A stretch of DNA of 6,201 nt from Patulibacter sp052039575 (GTDB lineage Bacteria; Actinomycetota; Thermoleophilia; Solirubrobacterales; Solirubrobacteraceae), in assembly GCA_052039575.1 (NCBI GenBank), contig JBQGEK010000390.1, forward strand, positions 1 to 6,201. The letters run 5' to 3'. This document shows positions 1-6,201 of this stretch, piece after piece. The position numbers were made by a program, and so were the translations under genes. Each line of letters starts with the position of its first letter. Positions within the stretch are counted from its first letter, which is position 1. The notes beneath the pieces were generated by a model that saw only the letters and a list, made by a program, of their open reading frames with translations, made no database searches and was not told the origin of the DNA.

Positions 1-1095
1 GGCTGGAACCCGCCCACGACCGCCCGCTGGGCCGCGGCGTCCGCGCCGAGCTACGTCGGCGCGCGGATCGCGCTGCGCGAGATCAACGAGGCCGGGGGAA
101 TCCTCGGCCAGCCGCTGGCGCTGCTCGAGGAGGACGACGAGGGCACGCCCGCGACGCAGACCTCGGTCGCGCGCCGGATCGGCAGCCGCGACGTCTCGTT
201 CGTGCTCGGCCCGACGGGCAGCTCGCAGGCGGTCACCTCGGTCGCCGCGCTCTCGCGCGAGCAGCTCGTGCAGTCCGCGTGGGGCGGGGCCGACGCGCTC
301 TCCGACGGCAAGAAGTACCCGTACCACTACCAGCTCGTCTACCGCACGACGCAGCAGGCCCGGATCGCCGCGCGCTACCTGATCGAGAACCGCGGCCTGA
401 AGCGGATCGGCCTGCTGGTCGAGAACTCCGAGTTCGGCACCGACATCCGCGACGCGATGGTCCAGATCCTCCGCGACACCTACAAGATGAAGGCGGCGTC
501 GATCCAGGTCTTCGAGGTCGACGCGCCCGACATGGCGCCGTTCGTGCGCAAGCTGGCGTCGGCGCGGGTCGACGGCCTGGCGATGTTCACCGGCCAGCCG
601 CAGGCGACCATCCTCTCGCTGCGGACGATGGCCGACATGGACTACGTGCCGCAGATCGTGTCGCACGACCTGAACTACATCGTCGCCTACGACGACGTGC
701 CGGACAAGGTGCTCGAGAACTACTCCGGCACGACCTACGCCGCGATGACCTACCCGCGCGGCGGAGCGCCGTCCGGGCCGGCGGTCGAGCACGCCCGCGA
801 GCTGCTGAAGGACCCGAACGCAAAGGTCGCCAGCTACTCGGCGGCGACGAGCCCGTACTACGACTACCTGAAGCTGATCGCCGACGTCGCCAACGACATC
901 AACTCGGTCGACGGCGAGAAGCTCAAGCAGGCACTCGACGGCACGCGCGGCTGGAAGGGCATGCGGGCATCGCTGTCGTTCACGCCGGAGCAGCACAACG
1001 GCATCCCGGACGACGAGATCGCGATCGGCAGCATGATCAGCGCTCGCGACGAGCAATCAGTCGACGGCATCTTCCGCGAGCGCGTCGACCAGTAG
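1..1095 (+). CDS. ABC transporter substrate-binding protein, LivJ/LivK-like (Peripla_BP_6), 5'-truncated by window edge
   Basis: The reading frame is open from base 1 to the TAG at 1093-1095, giving 364 visible residues; the signal peptide, lipobox and first beta strand are missing because the window starts inside the gene. A GTG at 202 is internal and should not be taken as the start, since the family pattern already begins before it: a helix ending in 'REINEAGGILGQPL' (residues 27-40), then an acidic 'EEDDEGTPA' segment, then 'VLGPTGSSQAV' (68-78). These match the N-lobe of type I periplasmic binding proteins of the hydrophobic amino acid transporter family. Later come a 'GLKRIGLLVENSEFGTDIR' strand-helix unit and a C-terminal 'FTPEQHNG' segment, both usual in this family. 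The protein would capture the solute outside the membrane and deliver it to the permeases encoded just downstream. The ligand is unknown; the family also binds amides, urea and aromatic acids, and the CoA ligase in the operon argues for a carboxylate. Confidence 0.93.
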   Translation, partial: GWNPPTTARWAAASAPSYVGARIALREINEAGGILGQPLALLEEDDEGTPATQTSVARRIGSRDVSFVLGPTGSSQAVTSVAALSREQLVQSAWGGADALSDGKKYPYHYQLVYRTTQQARIAARYLIENRGLKRIGLLVENSEFGTDIRDAMVQILRDTYKMKAASIQVFEVDAPDMAPFVRKLASARVDGLAMFTGQPQATILSLRTMADMDYVPQIVSHDLNYIVAYDDVPDKVLENYSGTTYAAMTYPRGGAPSGPAVEHARELLKDPNAKVASYSAATSPYYDYLKLIADVANDINSVDGEKLKQALDGTRGWKGMRASLSFTPEQHNGIPDDEIAIGSMISARDEQSVDGIFRERVDQ

Positions 1096-1103
1096 GCGGG
1101 TAG

Positions 1104-1982
1104 ATGATCAACGACGTCCTGATTCCGGGCCTCACGTTCGGAAGCCTCTACGGGTTGGTCGCCGTGGGGTTCAACATCCTCTACCGGCCGACCAACGTCC
1201 TCAACTTCGCCCAGGGCGAGCTGATCATGATCGGCGCGATGATCATGGCGGCGACCGCGATCGGCCGTGACCTGCCGTGGCTGCTGGCTGCGGCGGCTGC
1301 GGCGGCGAGCGTCGCCGCGGTCGCGCTGGTCGAGGAGCGCCTGGCGGTCAGCCCGGTGCTGCGCCGTTCGGCGCACGCCGCCGGCTGGGTGATCACCACC
1401 TTGGCCTTCTCGCTGATCGTGGCCGAGATAGCCGGCAAGACCTGGACCGACGAGGTCCGTGCCGTCTCACCGCCCGCGCCGCTCACCCTGCGCTCGCAGG
1501 ACGTGCTCGGCGTCTCGATCTCGACCTACCAGATCTTCGTGATCGCGATCGCGATCGCGATCGTGGTGGCGCTCGACCGGGTCGACCGGACCCGGCTCGG
1601 CTGCGCGTTGCGCGCGGTCGCCGTCGACCGTGACGCCGCGCGGCTGCGCGGGATCGCGCCGCAGCGGCTGAGCCGGCTGTCGTGGATCGTCGGCGGTGCC
1701 CTGGCGGGCTTCACCGGCGTGCTGGCCGCGCCGATCCTGCTGCCGTCCGTGGTGATGGGCTTCGCGCTGCTGGTCAAGGGCTTCGCGGCCCTGGCGGTCG
1801 GCGGTCTCGGGGACAACCGCGGTGCGCTGCTGGCCGGATGGGGGCTCGGAATCGTGGAGGCCGCGGGGGCGAACTACGTCTCTCCCGGTCTCCAGACGTC
1901 GGTGCTGTTCGTGGCGATGCTGGCGATCCTGATGATCCGCCCGCTCGGGATCTTCGGACGGGGGGCGCTGCGCAATGTCTAG
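1104..1982 (+). CDS. livH: Branched-chain-amino-acid-type ABC transporter permease, LivH family
   Basis: A 292-residue integral membrane protein, normal length for LivH. Hallmarks are 'GFNILYRPTNVLNFAQGEL' (residues 22-40), a cytoplasmic coupling loop around R170-I184 (arginine, acidic pair, 'RLRGI') and 'KGFAALAVGGLGDNRGALLAG' (225-245). Hydrophobic stretches near 5-27, 34-53, 58-77, 95-110, 141-158, 192-210, 216-235 and 264-282 suggest eight or nine membrane segments. It should form half of the translocation pore together with the LivM domain of the next gene. ATG 1104 is preceded immediately by an in-frame TAG (1101-1103), so no longer start is possible. The ribosome binding site is weak (GGCGGG at 1095-1100, only 3 nt from the ATG), so re-initiation after the binding-protein stop is plausible. 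Its 3' end overlaps the next gene by 8 nt. The symbol names the family only; the substrate need not be an amino acid. Confidence 0.93.
   Translation: MINDVLIPGLTFGSLYGLVAVGFNILYRPTNVLNFAQGELIMIGAMIMAATAIGRDLPWLLAAAAAAASVAAVALVEERLAVSPVLRRSAHAAGWVITTLAFSLIVAEIAGKTWTDEVRAVSPPAPLTLRSQDVLGVSISTYQIFVIAIAIAIVVALDRVDRTRLGCALRAVAVDRDAARLRGIAPQRLSRLSWIVGGALAGFTGVLAAPILLPSVVMGFALLVKGFAALAVGGLGDNRGALLAGWGLGIVEAAGANYVSPGLQTSVLFVAMLAILMIRPLGIFGRGALRNV
1541..1563 (+). repeat. Short tandem hexamer repeat GATCGC (about 3.8 copies) inside livH
   Basis: Three full GATCGC units followed by GATCG lie in the coding frame of the LivH-type permease and encode the alternating Ile-Ala stretch at residues 147-153 of a membrane segment. 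It is probably codon-driven low complexity, and hexamer slippage would keep the frame. No function is claimed. Confidence 0.7.
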
Positions 1983-3798
1983 CCCCTCGATCGCCGAGCG
2001 GCCGGTCGGCCGCCCGGCCCTCCCGACCTGGTCGCGGCCGGTCCTGATCCTCGCCGCGCTGGTCGTGGTCGCGACGTTGCCGAACATGACCGGCGACAGC
2101 TACCACACGTACCTGCTGACGATCGTTGGGGTCTACGCGATCGTGGCGATGGGCCTGAACCTGCTGTTCGGCTTGGCCGGCCAGGTCTCCCTGGGCCACG
2201 GCGCACTGGTCGCGGTCGGTGCCTACACCGCCGCGATCCTGATGGTCGAGACCGGCTGGTCGTTCTGGCCCGCCGCGATCGCGGCCGCGGTCATCGCGGG
2301 CCTCGTCGGCAGCCTGATGGCGCTCCCGGCGCTGCGGCTGTCGTCGTGGCACGTCGCGCTGATCACGCTGTTCTTCGCCCTGGTCACCCGCAGCGTGCTG
2401 GTCGAGCTGCGCGACGTGACCGGCGGCTGGTCGGGCATCCTCGGGGTGCCCCGGCCGTCGATCGGCGGAACCGAGCTGACCGACCTGCAGATGCTGTGGG
2501 TCGTGATCGGGCTCAACGTCCTGGTCTTCCTCGGCCTGCGCAACCTGGTGCGGTCGCGACTCGGCTCGGCGATGCTCGCCGTCCGCGACGCGCCGGAGGC
2601 GGGCCGCACCGTCGGCGTGCGGATCGTCGGCGTCAAGCTGTTCGCGTTCGCCACGAGCGCCGCGCTGGCGGGCCTCGGCGGTGCGCTGCTGGCCGTGCAG
2701 GAGGGGTCGGTCACCCCGGACCTGTTCCCGATCGACTTCGGGATCTTCTTCCTGATCGTGGTGATCATCGGCGGCGCGGGCCGGCTGTCCGGCCCGCTGA
2801 TCGGGACGCTGGTCTTCTTCGCCGTGCCGGAGCTGCTGACCGGCCTCGCCGAGTGGCGTGGGCTGATCTACGGCCTCGCGCTGCTGGCGCTGATGGTCTT
2901 CGCACCGACCGGCGTGCTCGGGCTCTGGGATAGCTTCCGGAACCGCTTCGCCTGGACCCGCAAGGCGATGGCGATGGGGACCCCGGGTGAGGTCCACTCC
3001 GACGCGACCGTCGAGCTGGAGCTACCGAAGAGCGACCCGGCGGCGCTGCGCGTGACCGGCGTCAGCAAGGCGTTCGGCGGCGTGCAGGCGCTGGACGGCG
3101 CCGAGCTCGACGTCGAGCCGGGCAGCATCCACGTGATCGTCGGGCCGAACGGCTCCGGCAAGACGACCCTGCTCAACGCGATCACCGGCTTCGTCGCGCC
3201 GGACGACGGCACCATGCTGCTCGACGGCGAGGAGCTCCGTGGGAAGCCGGCCGAGGCGATCGCCCGCGGCGGCGTCTCCCGGACGTTCCAGACGGCGCGA
3301 CTGCTGCCGGAGGCCTCGGCGCTCGAGAACGTCATGCTCGGCGCCTACGCGCGGGAGCAGGCGACCGGCGCCGAGCAGATCGTCCGCTCGCCGCGGGCGG
3401 TGCGCGAGCGGAAGCAGCTGCAGCGCGAGGCCGAGGACCTGCTGGCCTTCGTCGGGCTCGGCGACCAGGGTGCGATCCCGGCCGCCGCGCTGCCGCACGG
3501 CGGGCAGCGGCTGCTGGAGGTCGCACGGGCGCTGCTCGCCCGTCCGCGGCTGTTGCTGATGGACGAGCCGGCGGCCGGCCTGTCGATGACCGAGCTCGAC
3601 GCGCTCGGCCGGCTGATCGGCCGGATCCGCGAGTCGGGCGTGACGGTGCTGCTGGTCGAGCACCACGTCGAGCTGGTGGCCGAGGTGGCCGATCAGGTCA
3701 CGGTGCTCGACCGCGGCAAGGTGCTGGTGTCCGGACCGCCGGAGCAGGCGCTGACGGACGAACGAGTGGTCGAGGCGTACCTCGGGAGGCAGGGATGA
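1975..3798 (+). CDS. Fused ABC transporter permease (LivM-type) and ATP-binding protein (LivG-type)
   Basis: One uninterrupted 607-residue frame carries two subunits that are separate in E. coli. Residues about 20-315 are a LivM-type permease: 'GLNLLFGLAGQVSLGHGA' (60-77), coupling loop with 'AVRDAPEAGRTVGV' (202-215), 'GGAGRLSGPLIG' (266-277), about nine or ten hydrophobic segments. Residues about 320-355 are a polar linker. Residues 356-607 are a LivG-type nucleotide-binding domain: Walker A GPNGSGKTT (390-398, K396), Q-loop Q439, signature LPHGGQR (506-512), Walker B RLLLMDEP (525-532, D530, E531), H-loop H563. All residues for ATP hydrolysis are present. The signature has Pro-His where the canonical motif has Ser-Gly, and 'EHH' stands where many LivG proteins have 'EHD'. 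ATG 1975 overlaps the livH stop by 8 nt and has a G-rich stretch (1956-1965) 9 nt upstream as a weak ribosome binding site. It should pair with LivH through its permease half and with LivF through its ATPase half. Confidence 0.93.
   Translation: MSSPSIAERPVGRPALPTWSRPVLILAALVVVATLPNMTGDSYHTYLLTIVGVYAIVAMGLNLLFGLAGQVSLGHGALVAVGAYTAAILMVETGWSFWPAAIAAAVIAGLVGSLMALPALRLSSWHVALITLFFALVTRSVLVELRDVTGGWSGILGVPRPSIGGTELTDLQMLWVVIGLNVLVFLGLRNLVRSRLGSAMLAVRDAPEAGRTVGVRIVGVKLFAFATSAALAGLGGALLAVQEGSVTPDLFPIDFGIFFLIVVIIGGAGRLSGPLIGTLVFFAVPELLTGLAEWRGLIYGLALLALMVFAPTGVLGLWDSFRNRFAWTRKAMAMGTPGEVHSDATVELELPKSDPAALRVTGVSKAFGGVQALDGAELDVEPGSIHVIVGPNGSGKTTLLNAITGFVAPDDGTMLLDGEELRGKPAEAIARGGVSRTFQTARLLPEASALENVMLGAYAREQATGAEQIVRSPRAVRERKQLQREAEDLLAFVGLGDQGAIPAAALPHGGQRLLEVARALLARPRLLLMDEPAAGLSMTELDALGRLIGRIRESGVTVLLVEHHVELVAEVADQVTVLDRGKVLVSGPPEQALTDERVVEAYLGRQG
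3784..3789 (+). promoter_or_regulatory. Ribosome binding site for the LivF-type ATPase gene
   Basis: GGGAGG lies 5 nt before ATG 3795, inside the last codons of the fusion gene. It fixes the LivF start and, with the ATGA stop/start overlap (3795-3798), points to translational coupling. Confidence 0.75.
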
Positions 3799-4556
3799 GC
3801 AACGCGGATGCGCTGTTGCGGGTGAGCGGGCTGCAGGCCGGGTACGGCGCGGCTCCGGTGATCGAGGATCTCGACCTGGAGCTGCGACGCGGTGAGATCT
3901 GCGTCGTGGTCGGCGCCAACGGGGCCGGCAAGAGCACCCTGCTGGCCTCGATCTCGGGGTTGGTCCAGCCGACCGCCGGGAGCGTCCACCTGGACGGCAA
4001 CGAGATCACGGGCGCGTCGTGCGAACGGATCGTCCGCGCCGGTCTGGTCCACGTTCCCGAGGGCCGTCGGCTGTTCCGCGGCCTGACGGTCCGCGAGAAC
4101 CTCGACCTGGGGTTCTGGGGGCTGAAGCTGGGCAAGGCCGAGGAGCGCCAGCGACTCGATCGCGTCGTCGAGCTGTTCCCGATCCTCGGCGAGCGGATGG
4201 GCCGCCAGGCCGAGGTGATGAGCGGGGGCGAGCAGCAGATGCTCGTGATCGCCCAGGCGCTGCTCAGTCAGCCCGACGTGCTGCTGCTCGACGAGCCGTC
4301 GCTCGGCCTCGCGCCGTCGATCGTCGATCGGGTGCTCGAGGTCCTGACCGCCCTGCGTAGCGACGGGCTGGCGATCCTGCTCGTCGAGCAGGCGGTCGAG
4401 CGCGCGCTGGAGATCGCCGATCGCGGCTACGTGGTCCAGCGCGGCCGCGTGGTCGCGACCGGTACGGGCCCGGAGCTGCTGGCAGGACCCGAGCTGCGCG
4501 CCGCGTACCTCGGCTCGGGTGGGACGCTGGCGTCAACGGAAGCAACGGAGGAGTAG
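3795..4556 (+). CDS. livF: ABC transporter ATP-binding protein, LivF family
   Basis: A 253-residue cytoplasmic ATPase that powers import as the second nucleotide-binding domain beside the LivG half of the fusion. Visible motifs are Walker A GANGAGKST (40-48, K46), the LivF-type Q-loop region 'VPEGRRLF' (87-94), signature MSGGEQQ (142-148), Walker B DVLLLDEP (161-168, D166, E167), D-loop 'SLGLAP' (169-174) and 'LLVEQAVERALEIADRGYV' (195-213). Gln199 replaces the usual H-loop histidine; this substitution is normal for LivF proteins (E. coli LivF has VEQN) and is not a defect. Many relatives read 'VEQN' where this one reads 'VEQA'. Length is slightly above the usual 230-240 because of a short acidic, Thr/Ser-rich tail (about 241-253). 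The last codons of that tail also supply the ribosome binding site of the ligase gene. The start ATG overlaps the TGA of the fusion gene by 4 nt. Confidence 0.94.
   Translation: MSNADALLRVSGLQAGYGAAPVIEDLDLELRRGEICVVVGANGAGKSTLLASISGLVQPTAGSVHLDGNEITGASCERIVRAGLVHVPEGRRLFRGLTVRENLDLGFWGLKLGKAEERQRLDRVVELFPILGERMGRQAEVMSGGEQQMLVIAQALLSQPDVLLLDEPSLGLAPSIVDRVLEVLTALRSDGLAILLVEQAVERALEIADRGYVVQRGRVVATGTGPELLAGPELRAAYLGSGGTLASTEATEE
4547..4553 (+). promoter_or_regulatory. Ribosome binding site that decides the acyl-CoA ligase start
   Basis: GGAGGAG overlaps the last Glu-Glu codons of livF and sits 7 nt before ATG 4561. A GTG at 4519 in the same frame would add 14 residues rich in Arg and Lys that do not resemble the family. 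The strong Shine-Dalgarno sequence therefore supports ATG 4561. Confidence 0.8.
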
Positions 4557-4560
4557 ACGG

Positions 4561-6168
4561 ATGGATTGGTGGAGCGCTGAGGTCCCGGAGGCCGAGCAGT
4601 GCGTGCTCGGCGAGGTGCTGCGCAAGCGGGCGGCCGCGGACCCCCAGGCGATCTACGCGATCTTCGAGGACGACGAGCGGTGGACCTACCGCGAGACGCT
4701 CGCGGCGGCGGAGGGCATGGCCCACGCGCTGCGCGAGCTCGGCGTGACCAACGGCGACCCGGTCGTGTCGTGGCTGCCGAACGGCCCCGACGCGCTGCGC
4801 ACGTGGTTCGGGTCCAACCTGCTCGGGGCGATCTACGTGCCGCTCAACACGGCCTACCGCGGGCGTCTGCTCGAGCACGCGGTCGGCCTGTCCGAGGCCC
4901 GGGTCGCGGTGGTCCACGCGGACCTCCTGCCGCGCCTGTCCGAGATCGACACCGGCAAGCTCGAGCACGTGATCGTCGTCCGCGGCGCCGCCGCGGAGCT
5001 GGCGGGCGTCGCGGTCGCGGACGATTCCGCGACCCGCACGTCGGGCGAGATCGTGCCCGACCGCCCGGTCCGGCCGTGGGACCCGTTCGCGGTGATCCTG
5101 ACGTCGGGGACGACCGGACCGTCGAAGGGCGTGGTCTGCTCGTACGTGCAGCTCGCCGCGTCGGCGGGCGCGGCGTTCGACGGGCGCTTCGGCCCCGGCG
5201 ATCGCTACATGGTCAACCTGCCGCTGTTCCACGCGGGCGGCACGATCGGGACCGCCGCGGCGATCCTCCTCGGCGGCGGGGTCGCGATCGTCGACGGGTT
5301 CGCCACCGGGACGTTCTGGGACGAGATCCGTCGCACCGGCACGACCCACGTGACGCTGCTCGGGGTGATGGCCACGTTCCTGGTCAAGCAGCCCGACCAC
5401 GCGGACGATCGCCGGCACTCGCTGCGCACCGTCTTCATGGTGCCGCTGGTCGACGACGCCGACGCGTTCGCCGAGCGGTTCAGCATCGAGGTGATCTCGA
5501 TGTTCAACATGACCGAGGTCTCGATCCCGATCGTCTCGGACCCGAACCCGGTCGCGCGCGGCACCTGTGGCCGGCTGCGCCGCGGGATGGAGGCCCGGAT
5601 CGTCGACGAGGCGGACCGCGAGCTTCCGGACGGCGAGGTCGGCGAGCTGATCCTGCGGGCCGACCGGCCGTGGGCGCTCAACTCGGGCTACCACGGTGCC
5701 CCGGAGGCGACGGCGGAGGCGTGGCGCAACGGCTGGTTCCACACCGGCGACGCGTTCCGCCGGGTCGACGGCGAGTTCTTCTTCGTCGACCGTGCCAAGG
5801 ACGCGATCCGGCGTCGTGGCGAGAACATCTCGTCGTTCGAGGTCGAGCTCGAGCTCGCCGGCTACGACGACGTGCTCGAGGCGGCGGCCGTGGCCGTGCC
5901 GAGCGAGCACGGCGAGGACGACGTGCTGGCGGTGATCGCGCCGGTCCCCGGCCGCGAGATCGACCCCGTGGCGCTGACCGAGTACCTCGCCGAGCGGATG
6001 GCGCACTTCATGGTGCCGCGCTACGTGCGAGTGCTCGACGAGCTGCCGCGGACCCCGACCAACAAGGTCGAGAAGCACCGGCTGCGGACCGAGGGGCTGA
6101 CCGCCGGCACCTGGGACCGCGAGAGCGAGGGCATCCGCCTGAGCCGCCAGCGGCTCGAGCAGTCCTGA
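4561..6168 (+). CDS. Acyl-CoA ligase, AMP-forming (ANL superfamily, CaiC-like)
   Basis: A 535-residue cytoplasmic enzyme expected to activate a carboxylic acid with ATP to an acyl-adenylate and then form the CoA thioester. Motifs in order: phosphate-binding loop TSGTTGPSKG (181-190), 'PLFHAGG' (221-227), A5-type motif FNMTE (315-319), 'GELILRADRPWALNSGY' (361-377), GWFHTGD (391-397, D397 contacting the ribose), hinge region 'VDRAKDAIRRRGENISSFEVE' region starting at 409 (R411, then GEN at 420-422), and C-terminal 'LPRTPTNKVEKHRLR' (495-509), where K502 should be the catalytic lysine. The 'RRRGENISSFEVE' and terminal 'TWDRE' patterns resemble ligases annotated as crotonobetaine/carnitine-CoA ligase-like (CaiC), but that name covers many substrates. 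FNMTE replaces the commoner YGMTE, and Asn replaces Gly before K502. The gene starts 4 nt after livF, so it is almost certainly in the same transcript and likely acts on the imported compound. The true substrate is unknown. Confidence 0.93.
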   Translation: MDWWSAEVPEAEQCVLGEVLRKRAAADPQAIYAIFEDDERWTYRETLAAAEGMAHALRELGVTNGDPVVSWLPNGPDALRTWFGSNLLGAIYVPLNTAYRGRLLEHAVGLSEARVAVVHADLLPRLSEIDTGKLEHVIVVRGAAAELAGVAVADDSATRTSGEIVPDRPVRPWDPFAVILTSGTTGPSKGVVCSYVQLAASAGAAFDGRFGPGDRYMVNLPLFHAGGTIGTAAAILLGGGVAIVDGFATGTFWDEIRRTGTTHVTLLGVMATFLVKQPDHADDRRHSLRTVFMVPLVDDADAFAERFSIEVISMFNMTEVSIPIVSDPNPVARGTCGRLRRGMEARIVDEADRELPDGEVGELILRADRPWALNSGYHGAPEATAEAWRNGWFHTGDAFRRVDGEFFFVDRAKDAIRRRGENISSFEVELELAGYDDVLEAAAVAVPSEHGEDDVLAVIAPVPGREIDPVALTEYLAERMAHFMVPRYVRVLDELPRTPTNKVEKHRLRTEGLTAGTWDRESEGIRLSRQRLEQS

Positions 6169-6177
6169 ACTGCAGGT

Positions 6178-6199
6178 GGTCGCGACATCGGTCGCGACC
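6178..6199 (+). terminator. Perfect 9-bp GC-rich hairpin after the operon, probable terminator
   Basis: The arms GGTCGCGAC (6178-6186) and GTCGCGACC (6191-6199) pair perfectly around a 4-nt ATCG loop, starting 10 nt after the ligase stop codon. The visible bases after it are CC, and the window ends there, so no U-tract can be judged. Many high-GC actinobacterial terminators lack a good U-tract. The position at the end of a five-gene run supports termination or 3'-end protection. Each arm also contains the self-complementary octamer GTCGCGAC, so a protein-binding dyad is an alternative. Confidence 0.6.
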
Positions 6200-6201
6200 C
6201 C

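Noticed and set aside
202..204. GTG 202 as the start of the binding protein
   Set aside because: The frame continues upstream to base 1 with family-typical sequence ('REINEAGGILGQPL'). Starting at 202 would remove the first part of the N-lobe.
279..1103. Second + strand open frame of about 274 codons overlapping the binding-protein gene
   Set aside because: It is an Arg/Pro/Ala-rich shifted frame of the real gene with no recognisable fold.
1096..1103. Promoter or regulatory site between the binding protein and livH
   Set aside because: The gap is only 8 nt, too short for a separate promoter and more consistent with read-through in one operon.
1774..2997. Antisense open frame of about 407 codons opposite livH and the fusion gene
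   Set aside because: The predicted product is dominated by Arg, Gln, Asp and His repeats typical of a shadow frame, and it lies entirely over strongly supported permease coding sequence.
4389..4391. Missing H-loop histidine in LivF (Gln199) as a sign of an inactive ATPase
   Set aside because: Gln at this position in a 'VEQ' motif is characteristic of the LivF family, including E. coli LivF.
4519..4521. GTG 4519 as the ligase start
   Set aside because: It adds a basic 14-residue extension that overlaps livF and has no good ribosome binding site. ATG 4561 follows GGAGGAG at a suitable distance.
4264..6078. Long antisense open frame of about 604 codons opposite livF and the ligase
   Set aside because: Its translation is a low-complexity Arg/Asp/His/Ala-rich shadow with no domain pattern. 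Long antisense frames are expected opposite GC-rich genes, and the + strand genes here carry clear family motifs.

Overview
The window is about 70% GC, densely coding, and reads on the + strand only. It looks like an actinobacterial chromosome (Actinomycetota). Protein style and the fused permease/ATPase fit that phylum, and Thermoleophilia (Solirubrobacterales-like) is a guess from codon flavour only. There is no RNA gene, insertion sequence, CRISPR array or phage signal.

Layout: one tightly packed operon of five genes fills the window. (1) 1-1095 is the 3' part of a branched-chain-amino-acid-type (LivJ/LivK-like, Peripla_BP_6) extracellular solute-binding protein whose start lies outside the window. 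(2) 1104-1982 is a LivH-type permease. (3) 1975-3798 is a natural fusion of a LivM-type permease and a LivG-type ATPase. (4) 3795-4556 is a LivF-type ATPase. (5) 4561-6168 is an adenylate-forming acyl-CoA ligase of the CaiC-like group. Successive genes are 8 nt apart, overlap by 8 nt, overlap by 4 nt (ATGA), and are 4 nt apart, so translation is probably coupled along one transcript. Ten bases after the last stop codon a perfect 9-bp GC-rich hairpin (6178-6199) probably marks the end of the operon. The promoter and any regulator lie upstream, outside the window.

How the genes work together (inference): binding protein, two permease domains and two nucleotide-binding domains make a complete HAAT-family ABC importer. 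Its last gene is a CoA ligase, so the imported solute is more likely a carboxylic acid (aromatic, alicyclic, fatty or carnitine-like) that is converted to its CoA thioester on entry than leucine, isoleucine or valine. The exact substrate cannot be read from the sequence.

The region is mostly conventional. The points worth a second look are the transporter-ligase pairing, the LivM-LivG fusion and its linker, a few motif substitutions in the ATPase and ligase, and the terminal hairpin. I found no convincing evidence of a wholly new system.
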